Source: an uncultured Ruminococcus sp.
GTDB lineage: Bacteria; Bacillota; Clostridia; Oscillospirales; Ruminococcaceae
DNA length: 10,964 nucleotides
Assembly (NCBI GenBank): GCA_902783235.1
Contig: CACZQG010000360.1
Coordinates: 1 to 10,964 of the forward strand
Reading direction: 5' to 3'
Shown one piece after another: positions 1 to 8,145 of this stretch. Each line of letters begins with the position of its first letter. The first letter of the stretch is position 1. The notes under the pieces were generated by a model, which was given only the letters and a program-made list of their open reading frames with translations, was not told the origin of the DNA and did not search any database. Both the position numbers and the translations under genes were made by a program.

Positions 1-31
1 AAAAAACGGAGCGGCTTTTTACAGTCGCTCC
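1..31 (-). terminator. Rho-independent terminator of the operon
   Basis: Read on the minus strand, the stem GGAGCGACT (bases 31-23) pairs with AGCCGCTCC (bases 16-8), giving nine positions with one A-C mismatch and a six-base loop. After one unpaired G comes a run of at least six T (bases 6-1) reaching the window edge. This is the classic intrinsic terminator layout. It lies about 80 bases past the Clp stop codon and is the only good terminator seen in the window, so it probably ends the whole minus-strand transcript. Bases 32-111 between it and the Clp stop are AT-rich and hold nothing else I can recognise. Confidence 0.85.
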
Positions 32-111
32 AATAATAACGTTTTTATCACAGTTTTTGAATTTACAGAAATTTTTTCGCAGAGCCTGTTATTTTTATAT
101 ATGCTGTATTA

Positions 112-2415
112 TCAAAGTGCCTTTTTAACTATAAGTTCATCATTTTCTGCTGAAACACCGATACCTGCAACTGTACCTGAATTTTCAATGATTATATCGG
201 CGATCTTGTTTTCTATATCCTGACGAATAACACGACGTATATCTCGTGCTCCGTAAGTCTTACCGAAAGCTCTTTCAGCAATGAGTGAAAGTGCACTATC
301 GTCATAACTGAGCTGTATATTCTTTTCACTGAGAGGTTCCTTCATCTCATCCAGCATCAGTGAAGCAATACGTTCAAAATCAGTCTTTTCAAGAGGTCTG
401 AATACTACTATCTCATCAATACGGCTGATAAATTCGGGACGCAGAAATTCTTTTAGAGATTTCATTGCCCTGTCCTTGGATATCTCTTCGGCTGATTTAT
501 TGAAACCAAGTCCCGTTGATTTATCTGTTGAGCCGGCATTTGAGGTCATGCATATTATAGTATTCTCAAAATTGACCGTTCTGCCTTGTGCATCATTTAT
601 TTTACCTTCATCGAGTATCTGCATTAGAATATTCATTACGTCTGGATGAGCCTTTTCGATCTCGTCAAAAAGTACAACTGAATACGGATGACGGCGCACC
701 TTTTCAGTCAACTGACCTGCTTCATCATATCCTACATATCCCGGAGGAGAACCTATCATTCTTGCAACAGAGTGCTTTTCCATATACTCTGTCATGTCAA
801 GACGGATCAACGGATCTGCTGAGTCAAAAAGCTCATTTGAAAGAACTTTTACCAGCTCTGTCTTACCCACACCGGTGGGACCTACAAAAATAAACGATGC
901 AGGTCTTCTACGTTTGCTAAGCTGTACACGGGTCCTTTTTATTCCCTCAGACAATAGCTTCACTGCTTCATCCTGACCAACAATATGCTTTTTTAGATTG
1001 TCAGACAAATGAGCCATTTTTGTAAATTCCGACTCAGCTATCTTATTTGAAGGTATTCCTGTCCACAATTCAATCACTTTTGCCATATCTTGTTCAGTGA
1101 CCTGTATATTTGAAGTCACTTTTTCAAGCTCGATCATTTCACTTCTTACACGTGCAATATCTTCCTTCACCTTTGCCAAAGCTTCATAATTAGGTTCATT
1201 TTCCTCTTCCATAGATTTTTCCATGTCAAGCAGTGTTTTAAGATTCTTTGATGCTTCATCATGCTTTGCAAGCTCAGGTGTTCTGATACAGGTGCAGGCA
1301 CAGCTTTCATCAAGAAGATCAATAGCTTTGTCAGGCAAAAACCTATCCTGAATGTATCTTTCTGATAACACAGCACACATTTTCACTAACTCGTCACTGA
1401 TATGAACCTTGTGAAAGGCTTCATAGTATTTCTTTATTCCCTTCAGAACCTCAACTGTATCGTCTATAGTTGGTTCATTTACTGTAACAGGCTGAAAACG
1501 TCTTTCAAGCGCACTGTCCTTTTCTATGTATTTTCTGTATTCGCCGAAGGTAGTGGCACCTATTACCTGTACCTCTCCTCTTGAAAGGGCAGGCTTTAGT
1601 ATATTGGCAGCGTTCATGGCACCCTCAGAATCACCTGTACCGACTAAATTATGTACCTCATCAATAAACAGTATTATATTTCCTTCAGACTTAACTTCAT
1701 TTACAAGACCCTTTACTCTGCCCTCAAACTGTCCCCTGAACTGTGTTCCTGCAACAAGAGATGTCAGATCGAGCAGGTAAACTTTTTTATCTGTAAGGTT
1801 AAAGGGTACATTACCGGAAACAATTCTTTGAGCTATGCCCTCAGCTATAGCTGTTTTACCAACACCGGGTTCACCAATAAGGCAAGGATTGTTTTTCTGT
1901 CTTCTTGAAAGTATCTGAACAACTCTTGATATCTCCTTATCACGACCTACTATATTATCCAGTTGACCTTCTTCTGCACGTTTATTTAAATTAGTGCAGT
2001 AGTTATCCAGAAATTTCAATTCCTTTTTCTTTTTCTTCTTATCATTTTTTTCAGATCGTGAATGTCCGAAGAAAGAGTGCTTTTCTTTTTCGGATTCTGA
2101 AGAGTCCTCCTTTTTTGATTGCTTGAATTTTTCACTTAGTCCCGTATTATCAAATATCTGCTGAAGATAAGGAGGAAGGGTATCAGCCCCACCCATTTCA
2201 AATCCATCACCGTCCAAAAGCTCCATCATCTGATCTGACATTTGTTCCAGATCTTCATCTGTAATACCCATTTGCTGCATATACTCAGATATCTGAGGTA
2301 TGTTGGACTCCTTTGCGCAAACCATGCAAAGTCCCTCATTTTTCTTTTCGTTACCATGCATTGAAGTAATAAATACCACTGCAGGTCTTTTTTTGCATCT
2401 GCTGCATAATACCAT
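112..2415 (-). CDS. ClpE-like ATP-dependent Clp protease ATP-binding subunit with N-terminal zinc finger
   Basis: A 767-residue HSP100 AAA+ unfoldase that should unfold cytoplasmic proteins and feed them to ClpP. The N-terminus has a four-cysteine zinc-finger pattern (C4, C7, C30, C33) in place of the double Clp_N repeat of ClpA/B/C; this is the ClpE architecture. A charged, lysine-rich linker (about 95-132) follows. Domain D1 has Walker A GEPGVGKT (181-188), Walker B with D252-E253, and arginines R305-R306. A short middle domain (about 386-436) matches ClpC/ClpE rather than the long ClpB coil. D2 has Walker A GPTGVGKT (512-519), a GYVGY pore loop (559-563) and Walker B ending D584-E585. The LGF tripeptide (636-638) sits where the ClpP-docking loop is found. 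Oddities are a Phe (F226) in the D1 pore loop where Tyr is usual, and a C-x-C-x-C at 372-376. ATG start has an AAAGGTGAG ribosome site 8 bases upstream. It begins 29 bases after the cvpA stop. No CtsR-type operator is visible. Confidence 0.93.
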   Translation of the reverse strand: MVLCSRCKKRPAVVFITSMHGNEKKNEGLCMVCAKESNIPQISEYMQQMGITDEDLEQMSDQMMELLDGDGFEMGGADTLPPYLQQIFDNTGLSEKFKQSKKEDSSESEKEKHSFFGHSRSEKNDKKKKKKELKFLDNYCTNLNKRAEEGQLDNIVGRDKEISRVVQILSRRQKNNPCLIGEPGVGKTAIAEGIAQRIVSGNVPFNLTDKKVYLLDLTSLVAGTQFRGQFEGRVKGLVNEVKSEGNIILFIDEVHNLVGTGDSEGAMNAANILKPALSRGEVQVIGATTFGEYRKYIEKDSALERRFQPVTVNEPTIDDTVEVLKGIKKYYEAFHKVHISDELVKMCAVLSERYIQDRFLPDKAIDLLDESCACTCIRTPELAKHDEASKNLKTLLDMEKSMEEENEPNYEALAKVKEDIARVRSEMIELEKVTSNIQVTEQDMAKVIELWTGIPSNKIAESEFTKMAHLSDNLKKHIVGQDEAVKLLSEGIKRTRVQLSKRRRPASFIFVGPTGVGKTELVKVLSNELFDSADPLIRLDMTEYMEKHSVARMIGSPPGYVGYDEAGQLTEKVRRHPYSVVLFDEIEKAHPDVMNILMQILDEGKINDAQGRTVNFENTIICMTSNAGSTDKSTGLGFNKSAEEISKDRAMKSLKEFLRPEFISRIDEIVVFRPLEKTDFERIASLMLDEMKEPLSEKNIQLSYDDSALSLIAERAFGKTYGARDIRRVIRQDIENKIADIIIENSGTVAGIGVSAENDELIVKKAL

Positions 2416-2444
2416 ATTTTGTACTCACCTTTCTGCTAACGCAT

Positions 2445-3329
2445 TTATTTCAGGAAATTATAGAAATGCCTGAAAAGCACTGTTTTTTCTATTGTATTCA
2501 TACTAATGAAGGAATTTTCATTATCCTCCATGTTTACCATTATTTTTACTGCCATTGATATTATCATAACAATAGCTATGCCTGCAACAAATCCAAGTAT
2601 TGCGCCGGCGGCTTTATCAAGTCTGTCATATCCGTTGAGAAGCCCGAAATCAATGGATTTACTTGCAACAAGAAGGATTATAGTCATAAGCACAAAGAAT
2701 ACTATGAGAAAAATGGCTGAACTGATTATTTTTTTTGCCATATTTCTGATATAGTTTTCCTCAATAAACTGAGGTACCTTATCAGGTGAATTGATAAGCA
2801 TATCTATCGTTTCCATGTAAAGCTCCCTGTTGCCGCTAAGATTTTCTGTGATCTCATTTGCCACATAGGGCGGTAGACTAACACCTACTGAATCAGCAAA
2901 CAGCTTTGCAAATCCTATAACAACATCATCCTTGAATTCATCCCTTGTACCCAGAACACTGCTTGCCTGACTGTTGGCATATTCATAAAGTACATCAAGA
3001 CTCCTTTTATCACCAAGTATATTCTTTACCTTCTCATTACTTAAGATTCCGGAAAACTCATTCTGTTCTATAACACTCTTTATTGCATCCTCCGGCTTGA
3101 ATTCTTTTACAGCAGACTCAACTGCCTGGATATTCTTATCCTTTACAAAATGATCATATATTAGACCGGATGTATTGTCACTTACAATCCATGCGATCAC
3201 CAGAGAGATAACGCATCCTATGGCAGTAACAATTATCCGTGAAAATCCTTTTTTCATACACCTGCATATACATAAGGCAAGTGCTGCTATCGTCACCGCA
3301 TCAAATACCCACCAAAAATTAGATCCCAT
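2445..3329 (-). CDS. CvpA family membrane protein
   Basis: A 294-residue polytopic membrane protein of the CvpA (colicin V production) family, whose biochemical role is unsettled. Four membrane segments are visible: about 8-24, 31-50, 201-223 and 240-265. The basic loop between the first two (RCMKKGFSR) suggests that loop is cytoplasmic. This would place the long region between segments 2 and 3 outside. The family signature appears as LNGYDRLDKAAGAILG before and into segment 4 (231-246). The protein is long for CvpA, usually about 160-220 residues; the excess is a roughly 150-residue soluble, charged, helix-rich stretch (51-200). ATG start is preceded by GGAG at 7 bases. It follows the DUF5711-like gene by 16 bases and precedes the Clp gene by 29, so it is probably co-transcribed with both. 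Family assignment rests on topology and the segment-4 motif and is good rather than certain. Confidence 0.82.
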   Translation of the reverse strand: MGSNFWWVFDAVTIAALALCICRCMKKGFSRIIVTAIGCVISLVIAWIVSDNTSGLIYDHFVKDKNIQAVESAVKEFKPEDAIKSVIEQNEFSGILSNEKVKNILGDKRSLDVLYEYANSQASSVLGTRDEFKDDVVIGFAKLFADSVGVSLPPYVANEITENLSGNRELYMETIDMLINSPDKVPQFIEENYIRNMAKKIISSAIFLIVFFVLMTIILLVASKSIDFGLLNGYDRLDKAAGAILGFVAGIAIVMIISMAVKIMVNMEDNENSFISMNTIEKTVLFRHFYNFLK

Positions 3330-3345
3330 ATATTATCTCCATTAT

Positions 3346-4527
3346 CTATTCTTCGTATTCCCTTTTATCTATACGGTCATAGCTTAAAAGGAAAATACAA
3401 TCATCAATTACTATAAATTTATCAAATGCTGTTTCATTGCATATTTCAGTGGCATCTGAGCCTTTAAATCCGTATCTGCATATTCCGTTGTCATTCATTA
3501 CAAAAATATTATCACCTGTTATTCTTATACATTTCGCTGTTGATCCCTCAAAAATATTCTCATTGGGACTTTTCTTTTCTGCGCTTATAGTTGTGAAATA
3601 ACCGCATCTTTTAGCTTCGTTCCTGAACAGCAGAGCTGCACCTTTTTCATTATGATCCCAGTCAACAAGTGTACTTGGATAATCATATGTCATATCAACA
3701 CCACCATCTGTGCTGCAATATGCACAACTGTCCTCCCCTATCATGAATATCCCTTCTTTTCCGTAAAAGACCTTGAGGCAGAGCGTATCGAAGGTCTGGG
3801 ATTCCCAGTTATCATCCTTCGAGTCAAATGAAACAGATATCAGCTTAGAACTGAGTCCTCCGTCTGAAGCAGAGGCAGTTGCAAGGACACAACCTTTTCC
3901 GTCAGTTGAGAAATCAACATCCATTATTCTTTCAACACAGTCACGGCTGTATATCTCGTCACCTGAATCATTAAATACCATAAGCTTGCAGGCAAAAGTA
4001 TCAGCTGATGTCACAACTGCCACACTGCCATTTTCGCTTAGTCTTGCAAATAGTATTTTATTATCCAGTTTTTTTTCATAGATCTTTTTTCTCTTGGTAT
4101 CTATTCTGAAATGATCGCCGTTTGATTCATATATCAAAGCTGTTTTTCCGGAAGTCTGCATCATAGCATTGGTATATGAATGCTGTCTTTCCTCACAAAG
4201 CTCACCATCACTGCTGTATATATAAAAATATGCATCACTGAGTATTGCAAGATCATCGTTCAGATCCTTTACCTGATAATCTATACCTCCGGATATGCTC
4301 AAAGGAAAATTATTATCAGACTGCTCATTACTTTTAACACTTTTGAAAACTGCATTGGAGCTGTCAAACCCCGGAAACCAGTCATCCTTTTTTACATAGA
4401 TGATCACACCTATAATTACCAGTGCGAGAAATGCCGCATATTTAAGCATTTGTCTGCGCCGTCTTTTTTTCTTCTTAAGTGATACAATATCTATGTTTTT
4501 AACTTTATTGTTCTCTTCGGTACCCAT
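3346..4527 (-). CDS. DUF5711-like single-pass membrane protein, probable extracytoplasmic beta-propeller
   Basis: A 393-residue protein of unknown function that resembles the DUF5711 family of Clostridia. A short cytoplasmic N-terminus carries a strong basic cluster (KKKKRRRR, 18-25). One membrane helix follows (about 29-45), then a large domain of about 345 residues. There is no lipobox or obvious cleavage site, so it is likely a membrane-anchored type II protein. The large domain is built from repeated beta-rich blades of the form hydrophobic strand, turn with Asp/Gly/Asn, hydrophobic strand (for example around 101-109, 184-193, 260-276, 340-354). This suggests a WD40/PQQ-like propeller, by inference from pattern only. 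It contains twelve cysteines (111, 180, 197, 213, 250, 268, 271, 308, 333, 350, 363, 377), many for an extracytoplasmic domain. ATG start has GGAG about 10 bases upstream. It lies 38 bases after truA, the largest gap between genes here. Confidence 0.75.
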   Translation of the reverse strand: MGTEENNKVKNIDIVSLKKKKRRRRQMLKYAAFLALVIIGVIIYVKKDDWFPGFDSSNAVFKSVKSNEQSDNNFPLSISGGIDYQVKDLNDDLAILSDAYFYIYSSDGELCEERQHSYTNAMMQTSGKTALIYESNGDHFRIDTKRKKIYEKKLDNKILFARLSENGSVAVVTSADTFACKLMVFNDSGDEIYSRDCVERIMDVDFSTDGKGCVLATASASDGGLSSKLISVSFDSKDDNWESQTFDTLCLKVFYGKEGIFMIGEDSCAYCSTDGGVDMTYDYPSTLVDWDHNEKGAALLFRNEAKRCGYFTTISAEKKSPNENIFEGSTAKCIRITGDNIFVMNDNGICRYGFKGSDATEICNETAFDKFIVIDDCIFLLSYDRIDKREYEE

Positions 4528-4565
4528 TTAGTATATTCTCCTGTAATCTAAGGGATAGTCATACA

Positions 4566-5303
4566 TCACTTGTAAAACACCCTGTTAAGATAAAGTCCGT
4601 GAGGCTGAGCAGTAATGCCAGCATTCAGCCTGTTCTTTGACCTTAGTATCTCAATTATAACATCGGGAGGAAGCTTCTTTTCATTTACCATCAGAAGAGT
4701 CCCGACAATTATCCTAATCATATTATACAGAAAACCGTCGCCTTTTACAAGTAGTTTTACCTGACTCCCATGAATTTCTATATCAAGATCATATATAGTA
4801 CGCACAGTGGAAAGTTTTCCTGTACTATCTGCACAAAATGCAGCGAAGTCATGAGTGCCAATAAAGTATTTAGCGGCTTTCAGGACTCTTTGCTCATCAA
4901 TGGGACGGCGATAATGAAGCTTCAGATCGGTAGAAAATGGATCTTTACTCTCACTGTTATGAATAAGATAAATGTATTCCTTGGCAATGCATGAATATCT
5001 TGCATGAAAATCCTCATCCACATCCTCACAGGAAAGAATGGAAATATCCAAAGGAAGCTGTCCGTTCATACCTCTTACAAACCCTTTTGTTGGTATCTTG
5101 CTGTCGGTTTTTACCGAAAAACAATAGTTATTGGCATGAACGCCTGTATCAGTCCGTGAGCAGCCATGCATACTTACTTTTTCATTCAGTATAACAGATA
5201 AGGCGTTTTCAACTGTTTCCTGTACAGTCACAGCATTATCCTGTTTCTGATAACCATGATAATTTGTACCTCTGTACGCCATGAATACCTTTAGATTACG
5301 CAT
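4566..5303 (-). CDS. truA: tRNA pseudouridine(38-40) synthase TruA
   Basis: TruA converts uridines 38, 39 and 40 of the tRNA anticodon stem-loop to pseudouridine. With the chosen start the protein has 245 residues, the usual size for Firmicutes. The N-terminus (RNLKVFMAYRGTNYHGYQ) is the normal family opening. The catalytic motif GCSRTDTGVHA contains the nucleophile D52. KEYIY carries the conserved active-site tyrosine (Y110), HDFAAFC (151-157) and STVRTI (165-170) are family motifs, and FLYNMIRIIVGTLL (191-204) matches the conserved C-terminal core. An ATG 45 bases further upstream (5348) is in frame, but would add 15 charged residues outside the family pattern, so 5303 is preferred. The start overlaps the YfhO stop as ATGCGTAA. 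The nearest Shine-Dalgarno-like AGAGGA is 14 bases upstream, which is rather far, so translation may depend on ribosomes finishing the YfhO gene. Confidence 0.95.
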   Translation of the reverse strand: MRNLKVFMAYRGTNYHGYQKQDNAVTVQETVENALSVILNEKVSMHGCSRTDTGVHANNYCFSVKTDSKIPTKGFVRGMNGQLPLDISILSCEDVDEDFHARYSCIAKEYIYLIHNSESKDPFSTDLKLHYRRPIDEQRVLKAAKYFIGTHDFAAFCADSTGKLSTVRTIYDLDIEIHGSQVKLLVKGDGFLYNMIRIIVGTLLMVNEKKLPPDVIIEILRSKNRLNAGITAQPHGLYLNRVFYK

Positions 5304-8130
5304 TGTGTTTAGTTTCGTCCTCTGTATCGTTTTCTTGTTTCTTTTCACTTCCGGATTCGGTATCTACGGATGCTTGGTATGCCGGATCCTCATCTTTCAC
5401 GTCATTAGCTACGCTTTCAGAATCATCAGGCAAATGCTCTTCTATGATACTTTCGTTTACAATATCACTGCCGGCCTCCTCAAAAGTAGTCAGCATCTCA
5501 TTATCGTCAATTACAGTTTCAGCAACAGGATGATATTTGCGGTATCTGTTATAAACAAACCATGCAGCTATAAACAGGATAAGTGAAGCTATTGATATAA
5601 CAGCACCGACAACAAATCCCGGAGGTGAATATACAAGGCTGATCTCATGTGTGCCGGCAGTTACCGGAATACAGCAAAGTGCATTTTTTACAGATTTCAC
5701 CTCTGCCTTTTCACCGTCAATCTCAGCGCTCCATCCACCGTCATAAGGGATGGTGGTGAAGAACACACTGTCATTATTAGCAGTAAATGTACCGTTCAGA
5801 TGTGTAGAATCATAGGAGGTCACATTTAATCCTCCATCACTGAGCTTGTGAATACCCTTGTCAAAGGCTGCTTTATTTATCTGATACAGGAATATCTTTC
5901 CTGTACCGCTGGTTTCTTTTTCTACATCTGCATAAAGAGTTATCTTATCACCCTTATTAAATGTGCCGATAGCAGCTATCACATCATATTTAAAATCCGG
6001 CATAGTATGCAGCGTTGCACCATTCTTATACACTTTATAATTAGTTATATGATCGAATCGCATCAGAGCATAAACAGGACCATCCTGTTCTGCTATATAG
6101 TTATATTTAAGATAGCATTCGTCACTATCATGTCCAAGCTCCTTATATTTGAATTCATATTTTCCTTCGTTGGTTTTTGTCACATCAAGACCCTTATGAC
6201 CTACATCAGCAACATTCATAGGCAGGAGCACATCATCATGCATTCCGCTTAACCTTTTGAACAGATCATTCTGATTATCCGCATAAGATTCTGAGCCGCC
6301 TTGATAGTTAAGTACCCTTCCGTCTGCTGCAAATGCAATTGGCAGACATGAATTGTTTTCCAGCAGCTTTACCTGATTCACATCCTCAACAAGATCATAA
6401 TAAGTTGTATCTGCTTCATAGCCATCCTGTGAGATCAGATATCTTAGATCAAACACGCTGTTTATTATAGGCGTAGACTGGTAATAGTGGTATCTGTTTC
6501 CGGCTTCTGATGCCTGAACACCAAGAGTACGCAGTAATGTAGTCACATTTACATTAGCGGTAGATGAAAACTGAGTCATACCCTTAATACCATATAATGC
6601 AGGATCATTTATCGTATAAGTATCACACAGCTCAGTACGGTAAAATTCTTTTTCATCAGCTCTCTTAGGCAGCAGCATTTCAACTTCTGAATTGTTTTTA
6701 GGATAAAAGTTATATCCGGTAGTAGTAACTGTCTGTACCCCGATAAATGCGTTGTATCCCATTTCACCGCAGCTTACAAGAGCAATAGCCCACATCATGA
6801 CTTTTTTATTGATAAGCTTATAATTATAAACCAAAACTATAGCTACATAAAGAAGACAAGCAATCGCACTCAGCAGAACTGCCTGTTCCGGCTGATCTTT
6901 ATATGACATAAGGGAAATAAGAATAGTCATTACAGACATAGCTATTACATGGATAATACTTGTTTTATCGGTAAGGACTGTAAATGCACGATATGCTGCC
7001 GCTGCAAGGAGGAATGAGAATAAAAATGAAAAGCGATAAGGAAGCATATTTGTGAAGTGAAAGCCATGCCATATAAAGTTGAGTATATTCATATTGCAGC
7101 TTATGACAATAAACATAAGATAAGCAACAGTGATAAATTTTTCACGCAGCTTGATCTTTTTGCTTATCAGGAAAACTCCCATAAGAATTACAGAAAACAT
7201 TCCGCAATAGAAATTCGGCAGTCCCTCCTTAGCAGTAGGTTCATGGAATCCGATAATGTTTGACATCATTGTCAGCCATTCTTCATAATACTCAATAACA
7301 GTAGGGAATGTATTATCTGCACTATTGGTAAGCATAAGGGCATAAAAAGCCGGAAGGAGCATAACAGCACCTAATCCGATACCCAATGCAGAAGCAGCGG
7401 CTATCTGTCCCAGTCTTATAAGAGCATATTTATAATTCTTCCAGTTAACTATCACGGAAGCCAGGAAAATCATAGCTGTAAAAATACAAGTAAATAATCC
7501 TATATAAAAATTTGAGATCAATGATAATGCTAATGAAATAATATATAGCTTAAACTTACCTTCTCTTACAAGCTTTACTGTTCCAAGTACAACTAATGGA
7601 AGTAAAGCAAATGTATCCATCCATATAAGGTTCCAGTAATAACCCATCATGTAATCAGAAAAGGCATAGAATAAACCGAATGCAGTAATTGAAATATCAT
7701 TTCTTCCGAAATGGTGCTTCAGAAATATTGCAAAGAACAGACTTGAACAGCCCATCTTTACAGTGAGAAATAATGTTAATGCATCCCTTGAGTTTTCCAG
7801 AGGAAATAATACAGAAAGAAGATTCAAAGGACTTGCAGCATAATAGGACATTATAGACAAGAAGTTTGTTCCAAGTCCTGTATCCCAGGAATAAAGCAGC
7901 GAATCTCCGCTTTGAAGCTTTTGCTGCTCCATTTTGAAAAATGGGAAATACTGGTGCCAGAGGTCTGTAACAAGTATCTGCTGATCACCAAATGGATGAA
8001 TCTGAAAATATGAAAATATTCCCCATATTATAACAAATGGGATAAGAAAGGCAAGAAAAAGATATAGTCTTGTTTCACCTTTTCTGTTATAAAGAAGTAT
8101 ATTTCTTTTTGGCAGTTTCAATGAACTCAT
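5296..8130 (-). CDS. YfhO family membrane protein, probable GT-C glycosyltransferase
   Basis: A 944-residue polytopic membrane protein. The first membrane helix (about 21-41) is followed by an outside loop with DLWHQYFPFF (56-65), the conserved acidic loop motif of YfhO-type proteins and the likely catalytic region of a GT-C fold. About a dozen more hydrophobic segments run to about residue 466, including the family motif LPYRFSFLFSF (363-373). A large extracytoplasmic domain follows (about 467-836). Its end carries the YfhO hallmark: GGWSAEIDG (798-806), a VTAGTHEI stretch (823-830) and YSPPGF (834-839), followed by a last membrane helix (about 840-860). In Bacillus, YfhO is linked to glycosylation of lipoteichoic acid; the acceptor here is unknown. 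The final 76 residues (869-944) form a cytoplasmic low-complexity tail with about 25 Asp/Glu and only four Lys. ATG start has GAGGT 8 bases upstream. The gene sits 15 bases after ecfT and its 3' end overlaps truA. Confidence 0.9.
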   Translation of the reverse strand: MSSLKLPKRNILLYNRKGETRLYLFLAFLIPFVIIWGIFSYFQIHPFGDQQILVTDLWHQYFPFFKMEQQKLQSGDSLLYSWDTGLGTNFLSIMSYYAASPLNLLSVLFPLENSRDALTLFLTVKMGCSSLFFAIFLKHHFGRNDISITAFGLFYAFSDYMMGYYWNLIWMDTFALLPLVVLGTVKLVREGKFKLYIISLALSLISNFYIGLFTCIFTAMIFLASVIVNWKNYKYALIRLGQIAAASALGIGLGAVMLLPAFYALMLTNSADNTFPTVIEYYEEWLTMMSNIIGFHEPTAKEGLPNFYCGMFSVILMGVFLISKKIKLREKFITVAYLMFIVISCNMNILNFIWHGFHFTNMLPYRFSFLFSFLLAAAAYRAFTVLTDKTSIIHVIAMSVMTILISLMSYKDQPEQAVLLSAIACLLYVAIVLVYNYKLINKKVMMWAIALVSCGEMGYNAFIGVQTVTTTGYNFYPKNNSEVEMLLPKRADEKEFYRTELCDTYTINDPALYGIKGMTQFSSTANVNVTTLLRTLGVQASEAGNRYHYYQSTPIINSVFDLRYLISQDGYEADTTYYDLVEDVNQVKLLENNSCLPIAFAADGRVLNYQGGSESYADNQNDLFKRLSGMHDDVLLPMNVADVGHKGLDVTKTNEGKYEFKYKELGHDSDECYLKYNYIAEQDGPVYALMRFDHITNYKVYKNGATLHTMPDFKYDVIAAIGTFNKGDKITLYADVEKETSGTGKIFLYQINKAAFDKGIHKLSDGGLNVTSYDSTHLNGTFTANNDSVFFTTIPYDGGWSAEIDGEKAEVKSVKNALCCIPVTAGTHEISLVYSPPGFVVGAVISIASLILFIAAWFVYNRYRKYHPVAETVIDDNEMLTTFEEAGSDIVNESIIEEHLPDDSESVANDVKDEDPAYQASVDTESGSEKKQENDTEDETKHNA

Positions 8131-8145
8131 TGTATATTACCTCAC

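Noticed and set aside
2045..2051. Run of seven A in the Clp linker as a phase-variation site.
   Set aside because: The linker is lysine-rich and the frame is intact; seven A is common in such DNA and nothing else points to switching.
2416..2470. CtsR heat-shock operator upstream of the Clp gene.
   Set aside because: No tandem GGTCAAA-type heptads are present in the gap or in the end of cvpA.
4528..4600. Possible promoter before the DUF5711-like gene: TTTACA and a downstream TTAGAT on the minus strand.
   Set aside because: The spacer is 19 bases and the -10 matches only 3 of 6 positions, within an AT-rich stretch; not better than chance.
5304..5348. Longer truA with start at 5348.
   Set aside because: The extra 15 residues are lysine-rich and outside the TruA family pattern, and the upstream bases give no well-spaced ribosome site.
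5281..6252. Several plus-strand open frames of 60-134 codons opposite the YfhO gene.
   Set aside because: They lie antisense to a well-supported gene, show no family motifs and have the composition expected of a complementary-strand shadow.
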